Origin: Ashinkailepas kermadecensis
Taxonomy: Eukaryota > Arthropoda > Thecostraca > Neolepadidae
DNA length: 64,000 bases
NCBI GenBank assembly: GCA_034440615.1
Contig: JAOTOM010005124.1
Coordinates: 756,001-820,000, forward strand
Direction of reading: 5' to 3'
Shown here: piece by piece, positions 54,353 to 64,000 of the stretch
Position numbering within the stretch: position 1 is the first letter of the stretch
How the letters are laid out: each line of letters begins with the position of its first letter
The notes under the pieces: model-generated
Told to the model about the DNA's origin: nothing
Database searches by the model: none
The model's input: only the letters and a program-made list of their open reading frames with translations
Program-made: the position numbers and the translations under genes

Positions 54353-54689
54353 GAAGCTGCGCAATGAACCACATCTTTGACCACGGTACAGTTGGTCTCT
54401 ATAATCCGTAGCATCTAGGATTGCTTCAAGGAGTGCTTGATTTTCTGCCCTGTAGTGCCTGGAGCACCCATTCTGATTTGTCCTGTTCAGCCGCCCACGT
54501 ATGGGCAGTGTATCTTTCGTAACAAACACGCCATGCGTTTTTTTCATCCACACTTCTCAAAACTGCACTGCTAGGTCGCTGACTATCCAAAGTTATTAAT
54601 TAATAACTAGCACCATCAATGACTTTCACTCTGTTGTCCAAAGTAAACCGCCTGATGAAGTCAGCATGTATAGCGGCCATATCCAGCAC

Positions 54690-55105
54690 AGATGCCACAG
54701 ATGTCGTCACAGATTTCACAGATGCCACAGATATCATAGATGTCACATATGTCACGGATGTTACGGATGTCACATATGTCACAGATATCACAGAAGTCGC
54801 AGGTGTAACAGATGTTCAGATGTCACAGATGTTCAGATGTCACAGATGTTCAGATGTCACAGATGTTCAGATGTTACAGATGTTCAGATGTCACAGATGT
54901 TCAGATGTCACAGATGTTCAGATGTCACAGATGTTCAGATGTCACAAATGTTCAGATGTCACAGATGTTCAAATGTCACAGATGTTCAGATGCCACAGAT
55001 GTTCAGATGTCACAGATGTTCAGTTGTTCAGATGTCACAGATGTCACAGATGTCACAGATGTCACAGATGTCGCAGATGTCACAGATATCACAGATGGTA
55101 CAGTC
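54690..55105. repeat. (GATGTCACA)n and GATGTCACAGATGTTCA repeats
   Basis: About 400 bp of 9-bp and 17-18-bp units. Confidence 0.97.
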
Positions 55106-55454
55106 ACCTGTGCCTCACAGAAGTAGTTTCTGATCTTTTGGGGTCAAAGAGGGAACTCTAGCCTCCCTAATATTCTCTCAAGATCAAGCCGCTAGAAAAA
55201 TAATATATTTTAGCGTGGAACCATACAGAATGAGCTTTTCAATGCATTTTCAATTCACCAGATAGCTTTTCCACACAATAGTTTTTTTGTCAAGCCTCCA
55301 GCTCCACTATATCCATGTAGTCTTCAGACGAATACTTTTGTGCCACTTGTACACGAAAATTGTCAAATGCACATATAACCTAACCCGTATTCGTCTCCTC
55401 TGATAATTTCCCTCCGGACCGTCAACGAACCTCACACAGAAGAGGCCAGGGACA

Positions 55455-55457
<3 letters not shown>

Positions 55458-55531
<74 letters not shown>
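55458..55531. repeat. (AT)n microsatellite
   Basis: Pure AT dinucleotides. The flanks 55110-55455 and 55535-55910 show nothing recognised. Confidence 0.97.
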
Positions 55532-55532
<1 letters not shown>

Positions 55533-55914
55533 AGCAGAAGCAATGTATATCCAACCCACATTTCTCCTGGCACGACAGCTACCTTCAACAACCGGGTATT
55601 TTACGAGATGTCGCTACGATATTCACAATAGGCCAAGGGGAGGACCAAAGGAAGATAAAGCACACGCAAGAAAGTTGGACTCACGACCTTCTATCACGCG
55701 CCGTGCAGCGTTTTCTAGTCGGAGGTAAAAGCCTCGTCTGTGGCGGGAAAGTGAAAGGGCGCGGGGAGTACGCGTGCCTCAGATACTTGGAGGTGATTTT
55801 CCATTTAATCAGATTGATTAAGAGCTGATTGAATCAATCATATGGGGAGCAGGTCGCCAGCCGCCATTGCCACCACAGACGCCGTATGCGGATCGCAGAA
55901 GTAAAGGTGGGCTC

Positions 55915-56145
55915 GCGATGATCGGCATCGCTATCGGTATCGGTCTTCTATCGGTATCAGCATCGGTATCGGTATCGCTGCCGGTATCACTATCGGTATC
56001 GGTATCAATATATCTATCGGTATTGGTATCGGTATCGCTATGACAATCGGTGTCACTATCGGTATCGGTACCGTTATCACCATCATGATCGGTATCGCTA
56101 TCGGTATCACTATCGATATCAGTATCGGTGTCGCTACCGGTATCG
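55915..56145. repeat. (ATCGGT)n-type hexamer repeat
   Basis: Degenerate ATCGGT/ATCGCT hexamers, followed by two copies of GGGCTCGCACACTATGAGGG at 56159-56220. Confidence 0.95.
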
Positions 56146-56553
56146 CAGAAGCTATGGCGGGCTCGCACACTATGAGGGGTCAGCGCGGACTGGTGGGCTC
56201 GCACACTATGAGGGGTCAGCGCGGACTGCCACAAAGGAAGCCGGTGTCAGCGCGTGCCCGACGCCACAAATTCGCAAAGCAAAAACGGAGCTGCGAGTAA
56301 ATGATTGCAGGGTCTGAACAATGCTGCAGCCGATGAATGTCGGGCTGCAGCCGATGGGTGTCGGGCGTGTTGGCGGCGTGTGCCGCCAGACTCCCGCGCA
56401 ACACATGATTACCGGCGAGGCTTGGCCGAAGACCGGCGGGTTTCGAGTCTCTGTGAGGAGATAGGAAACGTCATCTACGACCCAGGGACGCTTCTCCAGG
56501 GCTGGAATTTCTGCTTCTGTCAATTTTCTTGCGCATTACCACCTCAGAAACAC

Positions 56554-56557
<4 letters not shown>

Positions 56558-56611
<54 letters not shown>

Positions 56612-56627
56612 GTATGTATGTATGCAA

Positions 56628-56680
<53 letters not shown>
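56558..56680. repeat. (AT)n microsatellite, interrupted
   Basis: Two AT blocks split by GTATGTATGTATGC. The 56685-57735 stretch beyond shows no supported gene. Confidence 0.97.
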
Positions 56681-56683
<3 letters not shown>

Positions 56684-57741
56684 GCAATATATGTGTGTGT
56701 GCTCACGCAAGCACAAAACTCAATACATGCATGCATCCAAATACTTTTTTTTCTGAATGAAAGGCATATGGGATGGGGAGGAGCAGCTATCTCCGCCTCT
56801 GCCCAGGCTCCGGGCCGCTTGCCGTGCTTGTTGTGCCCTTCACGGCTTGCGATTTGTGATTGATAGCAGCTAGCGCTCCACTTCAATTGCTGGTCGAGAC
56901 GAGTCATGCATCGAACCGTTGCATACTCAACAATGTATGCATAGCATTGCATGCATAACACAATTACGACTTAAAACATGGAGGTGACATTTTCTTTCCA
57001 TTTCGCCGACTTTCTTCCAATAGCGGTTTTCACGTGCCAGTGTCGCTTGTCTCGTTCCCTTCTGCTGCTCAGCTCGCGTTCCCACGGTGGCACCGGCTTG
57101 ATATTCCTGCGCTCCCACTGTCACTCCCCCATCCCTCCCCCACCCCCACCCCTCCCCACCCCCACTCCATCCCTCCTCCACCTTCACACAGATCGGCGTG
57201 CCGATGACAAAAACCCTGTGTGCGGCACAGTCCAGTGGCCAAACGTCGGCTCTGCGACCAATTACACCCGCCACTGCGCCGAATGTGGCGCACCGATCCG
57301 GCTGCGAGGGGGGGGCGACGACCGCCGCCCCACCCGGCTCGTGTGCAGTTTCACACTCCGCGGGCAGGGTTCCACTCCACTTGGGCCGAGCTCCACTCTG
57401 GACGGTCGGAGCCGCACTTCACGCCGGCGCAGCTCCACTCTGTACTGCATACACCTGTGTGTGTGTGAACGGACTGGTAGAGATTACGGAGATTCATTGG
57501 AAGTGTTTTGTTTGCTTTGTTTCTAGTTCGGCTATGTATTGCGGGTAGATTTAACGGAGCAAGGCCTATTCTGAGCAGACTTACCGCAGCAAGTCCTCTT
57601 CCGAACAAACTTGCTCCCATACTGTTCAACGTCATCACCGAATGCGTGGGTCACCGAACAATAAATGCTCTTAAAGCAATTGCATTCGTGCTACCTCAGC
57701 ACAACTGGGGGACTGCACCACACCACGTGACATCACGCATC

Positions 57742-58140
57742 ATTGTATGACGTCACACTAAGCTCCATGGCCGGCGGGCAGCGTGCAGCAGTGGATGGCC
57801 ACGACGCAGAGACAGCCAGCCAGTTGTGCCTGATCCCCGGCCGGTGTATGACGTCACACACAGCTCCACGGCCGGCGGGCAGCGTGCAGCAGTGGATGGC
57901 CACGACGCAGAGACAGCCAGCCAGTTGTGCCTGATCCCCGGCCGGTGTATGACGTCACACACAGCTCCACGGTCTGCGATCATTGTGCAGCAGCCGCCAG
58001 CCAGTTGTGCCTGATCCCAGGCCGGTGGATGAGCCACGACGGTAGTGCAGAGACAGCCAGCCAGTTGTGCCTGATCCCCGGACGTTGTATGACGTCACAC
58101 ACAGCTCCACGGCCGGCGATCAGTGTGCAGCATTCGCCAG
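57742..58140. repeat. 101-bp tandem repeat with TGACGTCA
   Basis: Four units, two of them complete at 101 bp (57745, 57846), others with deletions. Each begins TATGACGTCACACACAGCTC; the first reads TGACGTCACACTAAG. TGACGTCA is a perfect CRE palindrome. Shared end: CAGTTGTGCCTGATCCCCGG. Confidence 0.93.
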
Positions 58141-58387
58141 TCGAAATCCGGACGATGATTGGGGCTAACGATGGGCCGGGTCGTGCGGTGTAATTGCCAT
58201 GGAAACGGATCGGGTCGTGCGGTGTGGTTGCCATGGAAACGGATCGCGTCCCCGGCGCCTATGCCGTCACGCGTACTGGCGCAGTCGAATTGTGCGAAGC
58301 GGGCACATTCGACACGTTCGCACTGTGTCGGAGACATTCTACAATCCACCGACGGCGGGGAATTCCTTTGCATACTACTGGTGAAGG

Positions 58388-58565
58388 TGTGCCCGCCAGC
58401 CCCGTAAATGTGCCCACCAGCCCCGTATATGTGTCCACCAGCCCAGTATATGTGCCCACCAGCCCCGCATATGCGCCCACCAGCCCCATATATGTGCCCA
58501 CCAGCCCAGTATATGTGCCCGCCAGCCCCGTATAAGTGCCCACCAGCCCCGTATATGTGCCCATC
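58388..58565. repeat. 21-bp CCACCAGCCCCGTATATGTG array
   Basis: About eight units. The period is seven codons, so frames stay open; not coding. Confidence 0.95.
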
Positions 58566-58569
58566 AGTC

Positions 58570-59650
58570 GAAGGCCGCTTTTGGTCATGTGCAGCAACAA
58601 CCATTCATTTTCCTATAAGAAAATTGAAGGGAAACGTATTTCAGCAACCAGGAATTTTAACACCATTGAAAAATACAGGTGCAGGTCAGGTTTATTTTGC
58701 TACACGTGGAAAAGTAGGGTATTTACTTTAAATATTCATGTATTTGGTACTTGCGCGTTTTTCAAGTGCCATTTCATTTAAGTAGGAGTATCACTATGCC
58801 CGCTTGTGATAAATAATCTATAAATGTCCTGACCGATGGGCTAGTTGGTGAAAGTGACACAACGTACTTGGCGCGGTGTCACACTGTGTAACCAAAACTA
58901 GTATTATCTGTGTATCTTGTATATGACGTTAACTATGAAGTACTTATTTCATGGATGCTGACAAACTTCGGTAGCGACCGATATCCTGAACCAATGGATG
59001 AAACGGCCATTTGAAATAGCGCTTCTGTTTTTGTTTTTGTATACTATAGCAGCTACAGCCATGAATGGAACTATAAACAAAGTTAAAAGCATTCCCGATG
59101 CGCAAGCATACCGCGGCATGTTGATTTTTCTCCTCACAGCGCATTTGAACACCATCACCTCATCAACTGAATGGTTCGCAAATTACCGCTACAGCGATGC
59201 CAAAATGAAAGCTGAGGCACCCAAAGGGCGCACACACCCAGCCAGGAAGTGGCGCCGCCGACTGCGCGATATTACGACACGACAATTTTCCGCACGCCAA
59301 TTATCCGCACGGCAGAACATGCCCGCCGACTCGTCGGTGCTGATCGGTCGCTCCAGCGCCTGCGCAGCTCTCTCGCCGGCGACCGCCGCGGCGCCGACTC
59401 GCCACAGTCCAGCGCCACAATGACGTCACGATGACGTCACGATGACGTATTTGTGCAGTCAATTGTGCCGTCATTGAGCAGCCGAACGCCTGTGGGGAGC
59501 AGTGACCCCCCCCCCACAGGCGTCTGTGAGGAGCCGAACGCCTGGGGGGCGTGGCGCCGTCTGTCGTGTCCGCCTGCGGCGACCGGCACGCACGCCGTCA
59601 TCGCGAGACGGAACTCCGGAGTGGAGGAGTGGAGGAGTGGAGGGTGGCGC
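58570..59650. other. No gene supported
   Basis: AT-rich unique sequence to 59200, then a CpG-rich stretch (59220-59650). Open frames there conflict on both strands and I recognise none. Confidence 0.45.
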
Positions 59651-59654
59651 TTGG

Positions 59655-61245
59655 CTCCCGGGCTGCCGGGTGTCGGGTGACTGTCGCCATGCGACACACG
59701 CTTGGCTCTCGGGTGTCGGGGGGTGACTGTCGCCGTGCGACACACGCTTGGGTCTCGGGTGTCGGGGGTGACTGTCGCCATGCGACACACGCTTGGCTCT
59801 CGGGTGTCGGATGACTGTCGGCGTGCGACACACGCTTGGCTCTCGGGTGTCGGGGGTGAATGTCGCCATGCGACACACGCTTGGCTCTCGGGTGTCGGGG
59901 GATGACTGTCGCCATGCGACACACGCTTGGCTCTCGGGTGTCGGGTGACTGTCGCCATGCGACACACGCTTGGTTCTCGGGTGTCGGGGGTGACTGTCAC
60001 CGTGCGACACACGCTTGGCTCTCGGGTGTCGGGGTGATCCATGCGGGTGTCGGGGGTGACTGTCGCCATGCGACACACGCTTGGCTCTCGGGTGTCGGAT
60101 GACTTCGCGTGCACCTTGTCGGGGGTGACTGTCGCCATGCGACACACGCTTGGCTCTCGGGTGTCGGGTGACTGTCGCCGTGCGACACACGCTTGGCTCT
60201 CGGGTGTCGGGGTGACTGTCGCCATCGCTGTCGCCATGCGACACACGCTTGGCCTCGGGTGTCGGGGTGACTGTCGCCATGCGACACACGCTTGGCTCTC
60301 GGGTGTCGGGGGTGACTGTCGCCGTGCGACACACGCTTGGCTCTCGGGTGTCGGGGGTGACTGTCGCCATGCGACACACGCTTGGCTCTCGGGTGTCGGG
60401 GGTGACTGTCGCCATGCGACACACGCTTGGCTCTCGGGTGTCGGGGTGACTGTCGCCATGCGACACACGCTTGGCTCTCGGGTGTCGGGGGTGACTGTCG
60501 CCATGCGACACACGCTTGGCTCTCGGGTGTCGGGGGTGACTGTCGCCGTGCGACACACGCTTGGCTCGTGTCGGGTGTCGGGGGTGACTGTCGCCATGCG
60601 GCAAACGCTTGGCTCTCGGGTGTCGGGGGTGACTGTCGCCATGCGACACACGCTTGGCTCTCGGGTGTCGGGGGGTGACTGTCGCCGTGCGACACACGCT
60701 TGGCTCTCGGGTGTCGGGGGTGACTGTCGCCATGCGACACACGCTTGGCTCTCGGGTGTCGGGGGTGACTGTCGCCGTGCGACACACGCTTGGCTCTCGG
60801 GTGTCGGGGGGTGACTGTCGCCATGCGACACACGCTTGGCTCTCGGGTGTCGGGGGTGACTGTCGCCATGCGACACACGCTTGGCTCTCGGGTGTCGGGG
60901 TGACTGTCGCCATGCGACACACGCTTGGCTCTCGGGTGTCGGGGGGTGACTGTCGCCATGCGACACACGCTTGGCTCTCGGGTGTCGGGGGTGACTGTCG
61001 CCGTGCGACACACGCTTGGCTCTCGGGTGTCGGGGGTGACTGTCGCCGTGCGACACACGCTTGGCTCTCGGGTGTCGGGGTGACTGTCGCCACGCGACAC
61101 ACGCTTGGCTCTTGGGTGTCGGGGGTGACTGTCGCCATGCGACACACGCTTGGCTCTCGCGTGTCGGGGGGTGACTGTCGCCATGCGACACACGCTTGGC
61201 TCTCGGGTGTCGGGGGGTGACTGTCGCAATGCGACACACGCTTGG
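59655..61245. repeat. 45-bp hairpin-containing satellite, about 35 units
   Basis: Units of 43-46 bp: TGACTGTCGCCATGCGACAC, ACGCTTGGCTCTCGGGTGTC, then three to six G. Each contains TGTCGC-CAT-GCGACA, an inverted repeat with a 6-bp stem. Length differs mainly in the G run. A 647-residue open frame on minus is an artefact of the repeat. Confidence 0.97.
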
Positions 61246-61249
61246 CTCA

Positions 61250-62465
61250 TAGATTGTGGACAAATGTCCGGCAATGGAAGGAGGTAAAAACATAGAACCC
61301 GGAGCGGTGGAAATACTACTGAAAGGGCCAATACATGTTGGTTCATTACGTGGCGTATTGTCACAACTAATACAAAGCACAAATTAGCACGCGGTGTGTG
61401 TTGAATTGCTTCTGTCAACAAATTGGCACGCATTGGCGCCCTGCACCTGCAGGGAGCCACCCAGGAGGGTTGGGGTGAGGTGGGGGTGCAGGTGGCAAGC
61501 CAGCCTCTCGCCCCTGCCGTGGAACAGGAGGACAGCATCTGCCCCACTGACATTCATAGAGGCCCCGAGAGGCCCTGTGCATAAACTGGGGCCGCCCTGT
61601 TTCCCCAGGTGCCCAGCATTCGCAGCATGCTGAATTGATGTTCTTGGGCGTGTCGATAACCAGTTCAGTTTGTACTCCGGTATTTTTTTAACTGAGGCCT
61701 CTCTAAAGACACCTAGAGACAAAAACCCCCTCGAGACCCCTAGCAACAAAAAAAAAATGAAGGTAGGTCCGTGCTTCACAAGGCCTCATGGAGAACCGCT
61801 GACCTCACCCCACCCCCTCCCCCCTAGAATACATCAGTGACGCCTCCCCGCGACCTATTGCTTACGGCTTCGGACTTACAAGGCGCATCTTTGTGCCCAG
61901 ATCAGACCCAGATCAGCTCATGATTAAATCCTGATCGAGTCCAGACAGGATACAGTGAAAATTCAGCTCGGATCCAGATCAAATCCAGACCAGCTACAGA
62001 TCACGCACCTGTCATGGCTATCACACAAAACTAGACTAGTAATTGGAGTTCGGGCAAGTCCTAAGACGCACTTTCGGTTTCGCCTCGCTCCCCAGTTCCT
62101 CTCGCGCGGATTCAGTGCATGCCTGAATCCCGTGCACGCTCGTATTCAGTGCAAGTTTAAGCGATTATGGGCAGTCGAGTAAATAATTTAAGGGCTCGGA
62201 AACAGCTAATGGTCAGAAACGGATAACGGCTGAGTGAGGCTGTTGTCTGTGTTGTCTCCGAGACAAGACAGACAGATATGTCGTCTTCGACATTGCAACA
62301 TGATCTGCAACATGATCTGCAACATGCAACTCGGCTGACATTTTCTGGGAATCGACGGACTGAAGATCGTTACTGGCAGCTAAACTTGGGCGTACATGTT
62401 TTCAGATCGAGTGCCAATGAATGCCTTCTCCCAGCCACCCTCCCCCTTCTCTTCCCCAGCCGTAC
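61250..62465. other. No gene supported; one open GC-rich segment
   Basis: On minus, 61384-61630 is open and ends in a stop (LLGGSLQVQG; CQFVDRSNSTHTAC). It reads like decayed coding or mobile-element sequence, but I cannot name it. The rest is unique. Confidence 0.4.
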
Positions 62466-62470
62466 ATTCG

Positions 62471-62516
62471 GTTATTTCGGCCTAGGGGGCGCACCGGCTG
62501 CGTTGGTCATAAAGCT
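62471..62516 (-). mobile_element. SINE 3'-tail fragment
   Basis: GGTTATTTCGGCCTAGGGGG through GTTGGTCATAAAGCTT. Flanks AGCCGTACATTC / AGCCGTACCTTC differ at one base. Confidence 0.8.
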
Positions 62517-62519
62517 TAG

Positions 62520-63330
62520 CCGTACCTTCAAATACCAGTCAAATTGAGATGCCGGCGACCCTAGAAGAAACACAGAACCGAATACATCAGCAAAGAACCT
62601 TAGCACACTTCACTGCAGCTCTTTCAAAACTGTGAAATTTCCATCAAAACCGTGCATCCCGAGGAAGGCCCAGAGCCGAAAATGGCGCATCTTTCGCATT
62701 TGTTTTCCACTTTCCTGACTTTGTATGAGGAAAAGGCTATTTGCATCAACATGTATTGCTTTGGGAGAGCAATATCCCTCATGTTCACAAAGAAACCCTG
62801 GAGTTAACACGTAGCAACTTGTGCACGCAAGTCTCTAACGGAGGGAGATAATGATTTTTAGAGGCGTGCCGGACCATGAAGTCATTATTAAAAGGCTAAC
62901 GGACCACAGCGTGTCCTCGTGGTCCTCGTGGTCCAGCGTGGTCCAGCGTGGTCCAGCGTGGTATACAACGAGGGCCTAGTCCATGCCTGTATTAACTGCC
63001 AATGCTCAAAACTCCCACCTACGCGTCACCGCAGCAGGTTAATTATGAGAAAACTCACCCTTTGCTGACGATGTGTGCGGAATATAAAAATACCTAAAAA
63101 TGGAAGCGCGATTCAGTTTAATGGATATTCTGCACGGGATCATCTGGGCGCGAAGTACCGAAGTACTGCATGGCAACGAGTCTGCGTCCCAAGCTGAACA
63201 GCAGCACAAGTACGCATTGGTTCAAATAATCTTTTTATTCTTTTTTAATAAATATATATTGAATCCGAGTTCTTGCTGGGGTGGCTTTATGAACCAGGGT
63301 CCTATTGCTAAGCAGAGCAGACCGAAAGCT
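62520..63330. other. No recognised features
   Basis: Unique sequence with a short GTGGTCCAGC repeat at 62920-62962. Confidence 0.5.
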
Positions 63331-63334
63331 TAAC

Positions 63335-63518
63335 GTGCCGTCAATGCACCGACACGGCCACCCGGTAGCTCGTCCCCGGCCTTATCGGGCCAGCTGCCAA
63401 CTGACCCTCCCAGCCGGGGGCTAAATGCGAGCGCGCGAAGCGACTCGAACCCTGTGCTGCCAGGACAGGGGAGACCAATGCAGGCCAGCGCTCTAGCCAA
63501 CTGAGCTACCGGGGCGGC
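63335..63518 (-). mobile_element. tRNA-derived SINE, family B
   Basis: On minus: head CCCCGGTAGCTCAGTTGGCT with AGAGCGCTGG (tRNA-like A box) and B box GGGTTCGAGTCGC, then a GC-rich body ending TGCATTGACGGCACG. The anticodon arm is too degenerate for a working tRNA. Confidence 0.75.
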
Positions 63519-63611
63519 AATCATACATGTTCACCTGCTCTCTGGCCTGTCAGTCAAATTGCCTGCATAGTGAGTGTACACTGCTGACGGCATGTAAGTG
63601 GTGGATGCCAC

Positions 63612-63766
63612 TTGCTTCACGACACATCGCCCGCCCCGGGTCGCACAGAGTAGTCGCTCTCGCATGCCGACTGGTCGCGCGCGAAGAGTGGCGACAGGTG
63701 GGACTCGAACCCACAGCCTTTCGCTTGGCGAACGGACACCTGACCCCCAAACCACTCGTCACCCGA
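63612..63766 (-). mobile_element. SINE family A, diverged copy
   Basis: On minus: head GACGAGTGGTTTGGGGGTCA, B box GGGTTCGAGTCCCACC, body CTGTCGCCACTCTTCGCGCG, with a shorter tail than the copy at 38008-38164. Confidence 0.8.
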
Positions 63767-63847
63767 CAGCATTCCGGACGGCAGCACGGTGCGCTCGCAC
63801 TGCTCGTGCATTCACGAATTCGTCCATTCTGCTCGTGCATTCACCGG

Positions 63848-64000
63848 GTTGTCGTTGATCGAGAGCTCCAGATTGTGTTCAGAGATGCTCGCAGTCTCGT
63901 CTCCACTGGCTGAGCTGTGGAAGCCCTCGCCAAAGCCGCCCCTCTCGGATCGGTTTGACGCTGCGCTGTCCGCTGTTGGAGTCGGAGGGATCATCGCGTC
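63848..64000 (-). CDS. Possible exon of an unknown gene, edge of window
   Basis: Open on minus from the right edge: DAMIPPTPTADSAASNRSER, GGFGEGFHSSASGDETASIS, then LELSINDNP, with a donor-like CCG|gtgaat at 63848. Polar, Ser/Glu-rich composition fits a cytoplasmic or linker region. No family recognised, and the upstream end is outside the window. Confidence 0.3.

Noticed and set aside
59437..61380. A 647-residue open frame on minus and similar ones on both strands
   Set aside because: Entirely inside the 45-bp array. Unit length varies between 43 and 46 bp and frames drift between all three readings; no family or splice context.
63430..63518. A functional tRNA-Ala-like gene on minus
   Set aside because: The anticodon arm is expanded and degenerate and the head is fused to a long body, as in tRNA-derived SINEs.

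Overview
This is eukaryotic DNA, almost certainly from an arthropod. It has small GC-rich exons with GT/AG introns, abundant (AT)n microsatellites, tRNA-derived SINEs, a CR1/L2-like LINE and a short CCTAA (TTAGG-type) run. A crustacean is my best guess, but that is a weak inference.

The left 40 kb holds one gene on the minus strand: a large multi-repeat cadherin. I could trace 25 consecutive exons, from a signal-peptide exon at 39115-39787 to an exon at 258-439; the gene continues past the left edge. Every exon boundary was set by hand from AG/GT sites, and the codon phase agrees at all but one of the 24 junctions. The exception is the exon 13 to 14 junction, where the exon 13 donor is damaged in this sequence. 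The joined product is about 1370 residues: a long, probably unprocessed N-terminal stretch, a hydrophobic signal sequence, ten complete extracellular cadherin (EC) repeats and the start of an eleventh. Repeat order and wording resemble arthropod proteins I remember as cadherin-23-like or cadherin-86C-like. The subfamily name is from memory and unchecked.

The most unusual feature is the repeat landscape of this gene. At about half of its exons the splice junction itself (the last or first 10-60 exonic bases plus the donor or acceptor and adjoining intron) has been copied into a tandem array. Donor-side arrays are seen at exons 1, 3, 4, 12, 13, 18, 20 and 22, with weaker ones at 21 and 24. Acceptor-side arrays are seen at exons 3, 12, 14, 22 and 23. 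Larger partial exon duplications occur at exons 10 and 15. Exon 3 is sandwiched between two 36-bp arrays, one of acceptors and one of about 27 in-frame donors.

Introns also hold a tRNA-Ala(AGC) gene (16332-16404), a dead LINE (29040-32262), and several SINEs with clear target-site duplications. Some of the SINE insertions are only 30-60 bp of 3' tail.

The right 24 kb (about 40-64 kb) has no gene I can support. It is filled with minisatellites (41, 177, 72, 64, 101, 21 and 45 bp units), simple repeats and SINEs. A 45-bp array of about 35 units with an internal hairpin lies at 59655-61245. A possible exon of another gene touches the right edge (63848-64000, minus).
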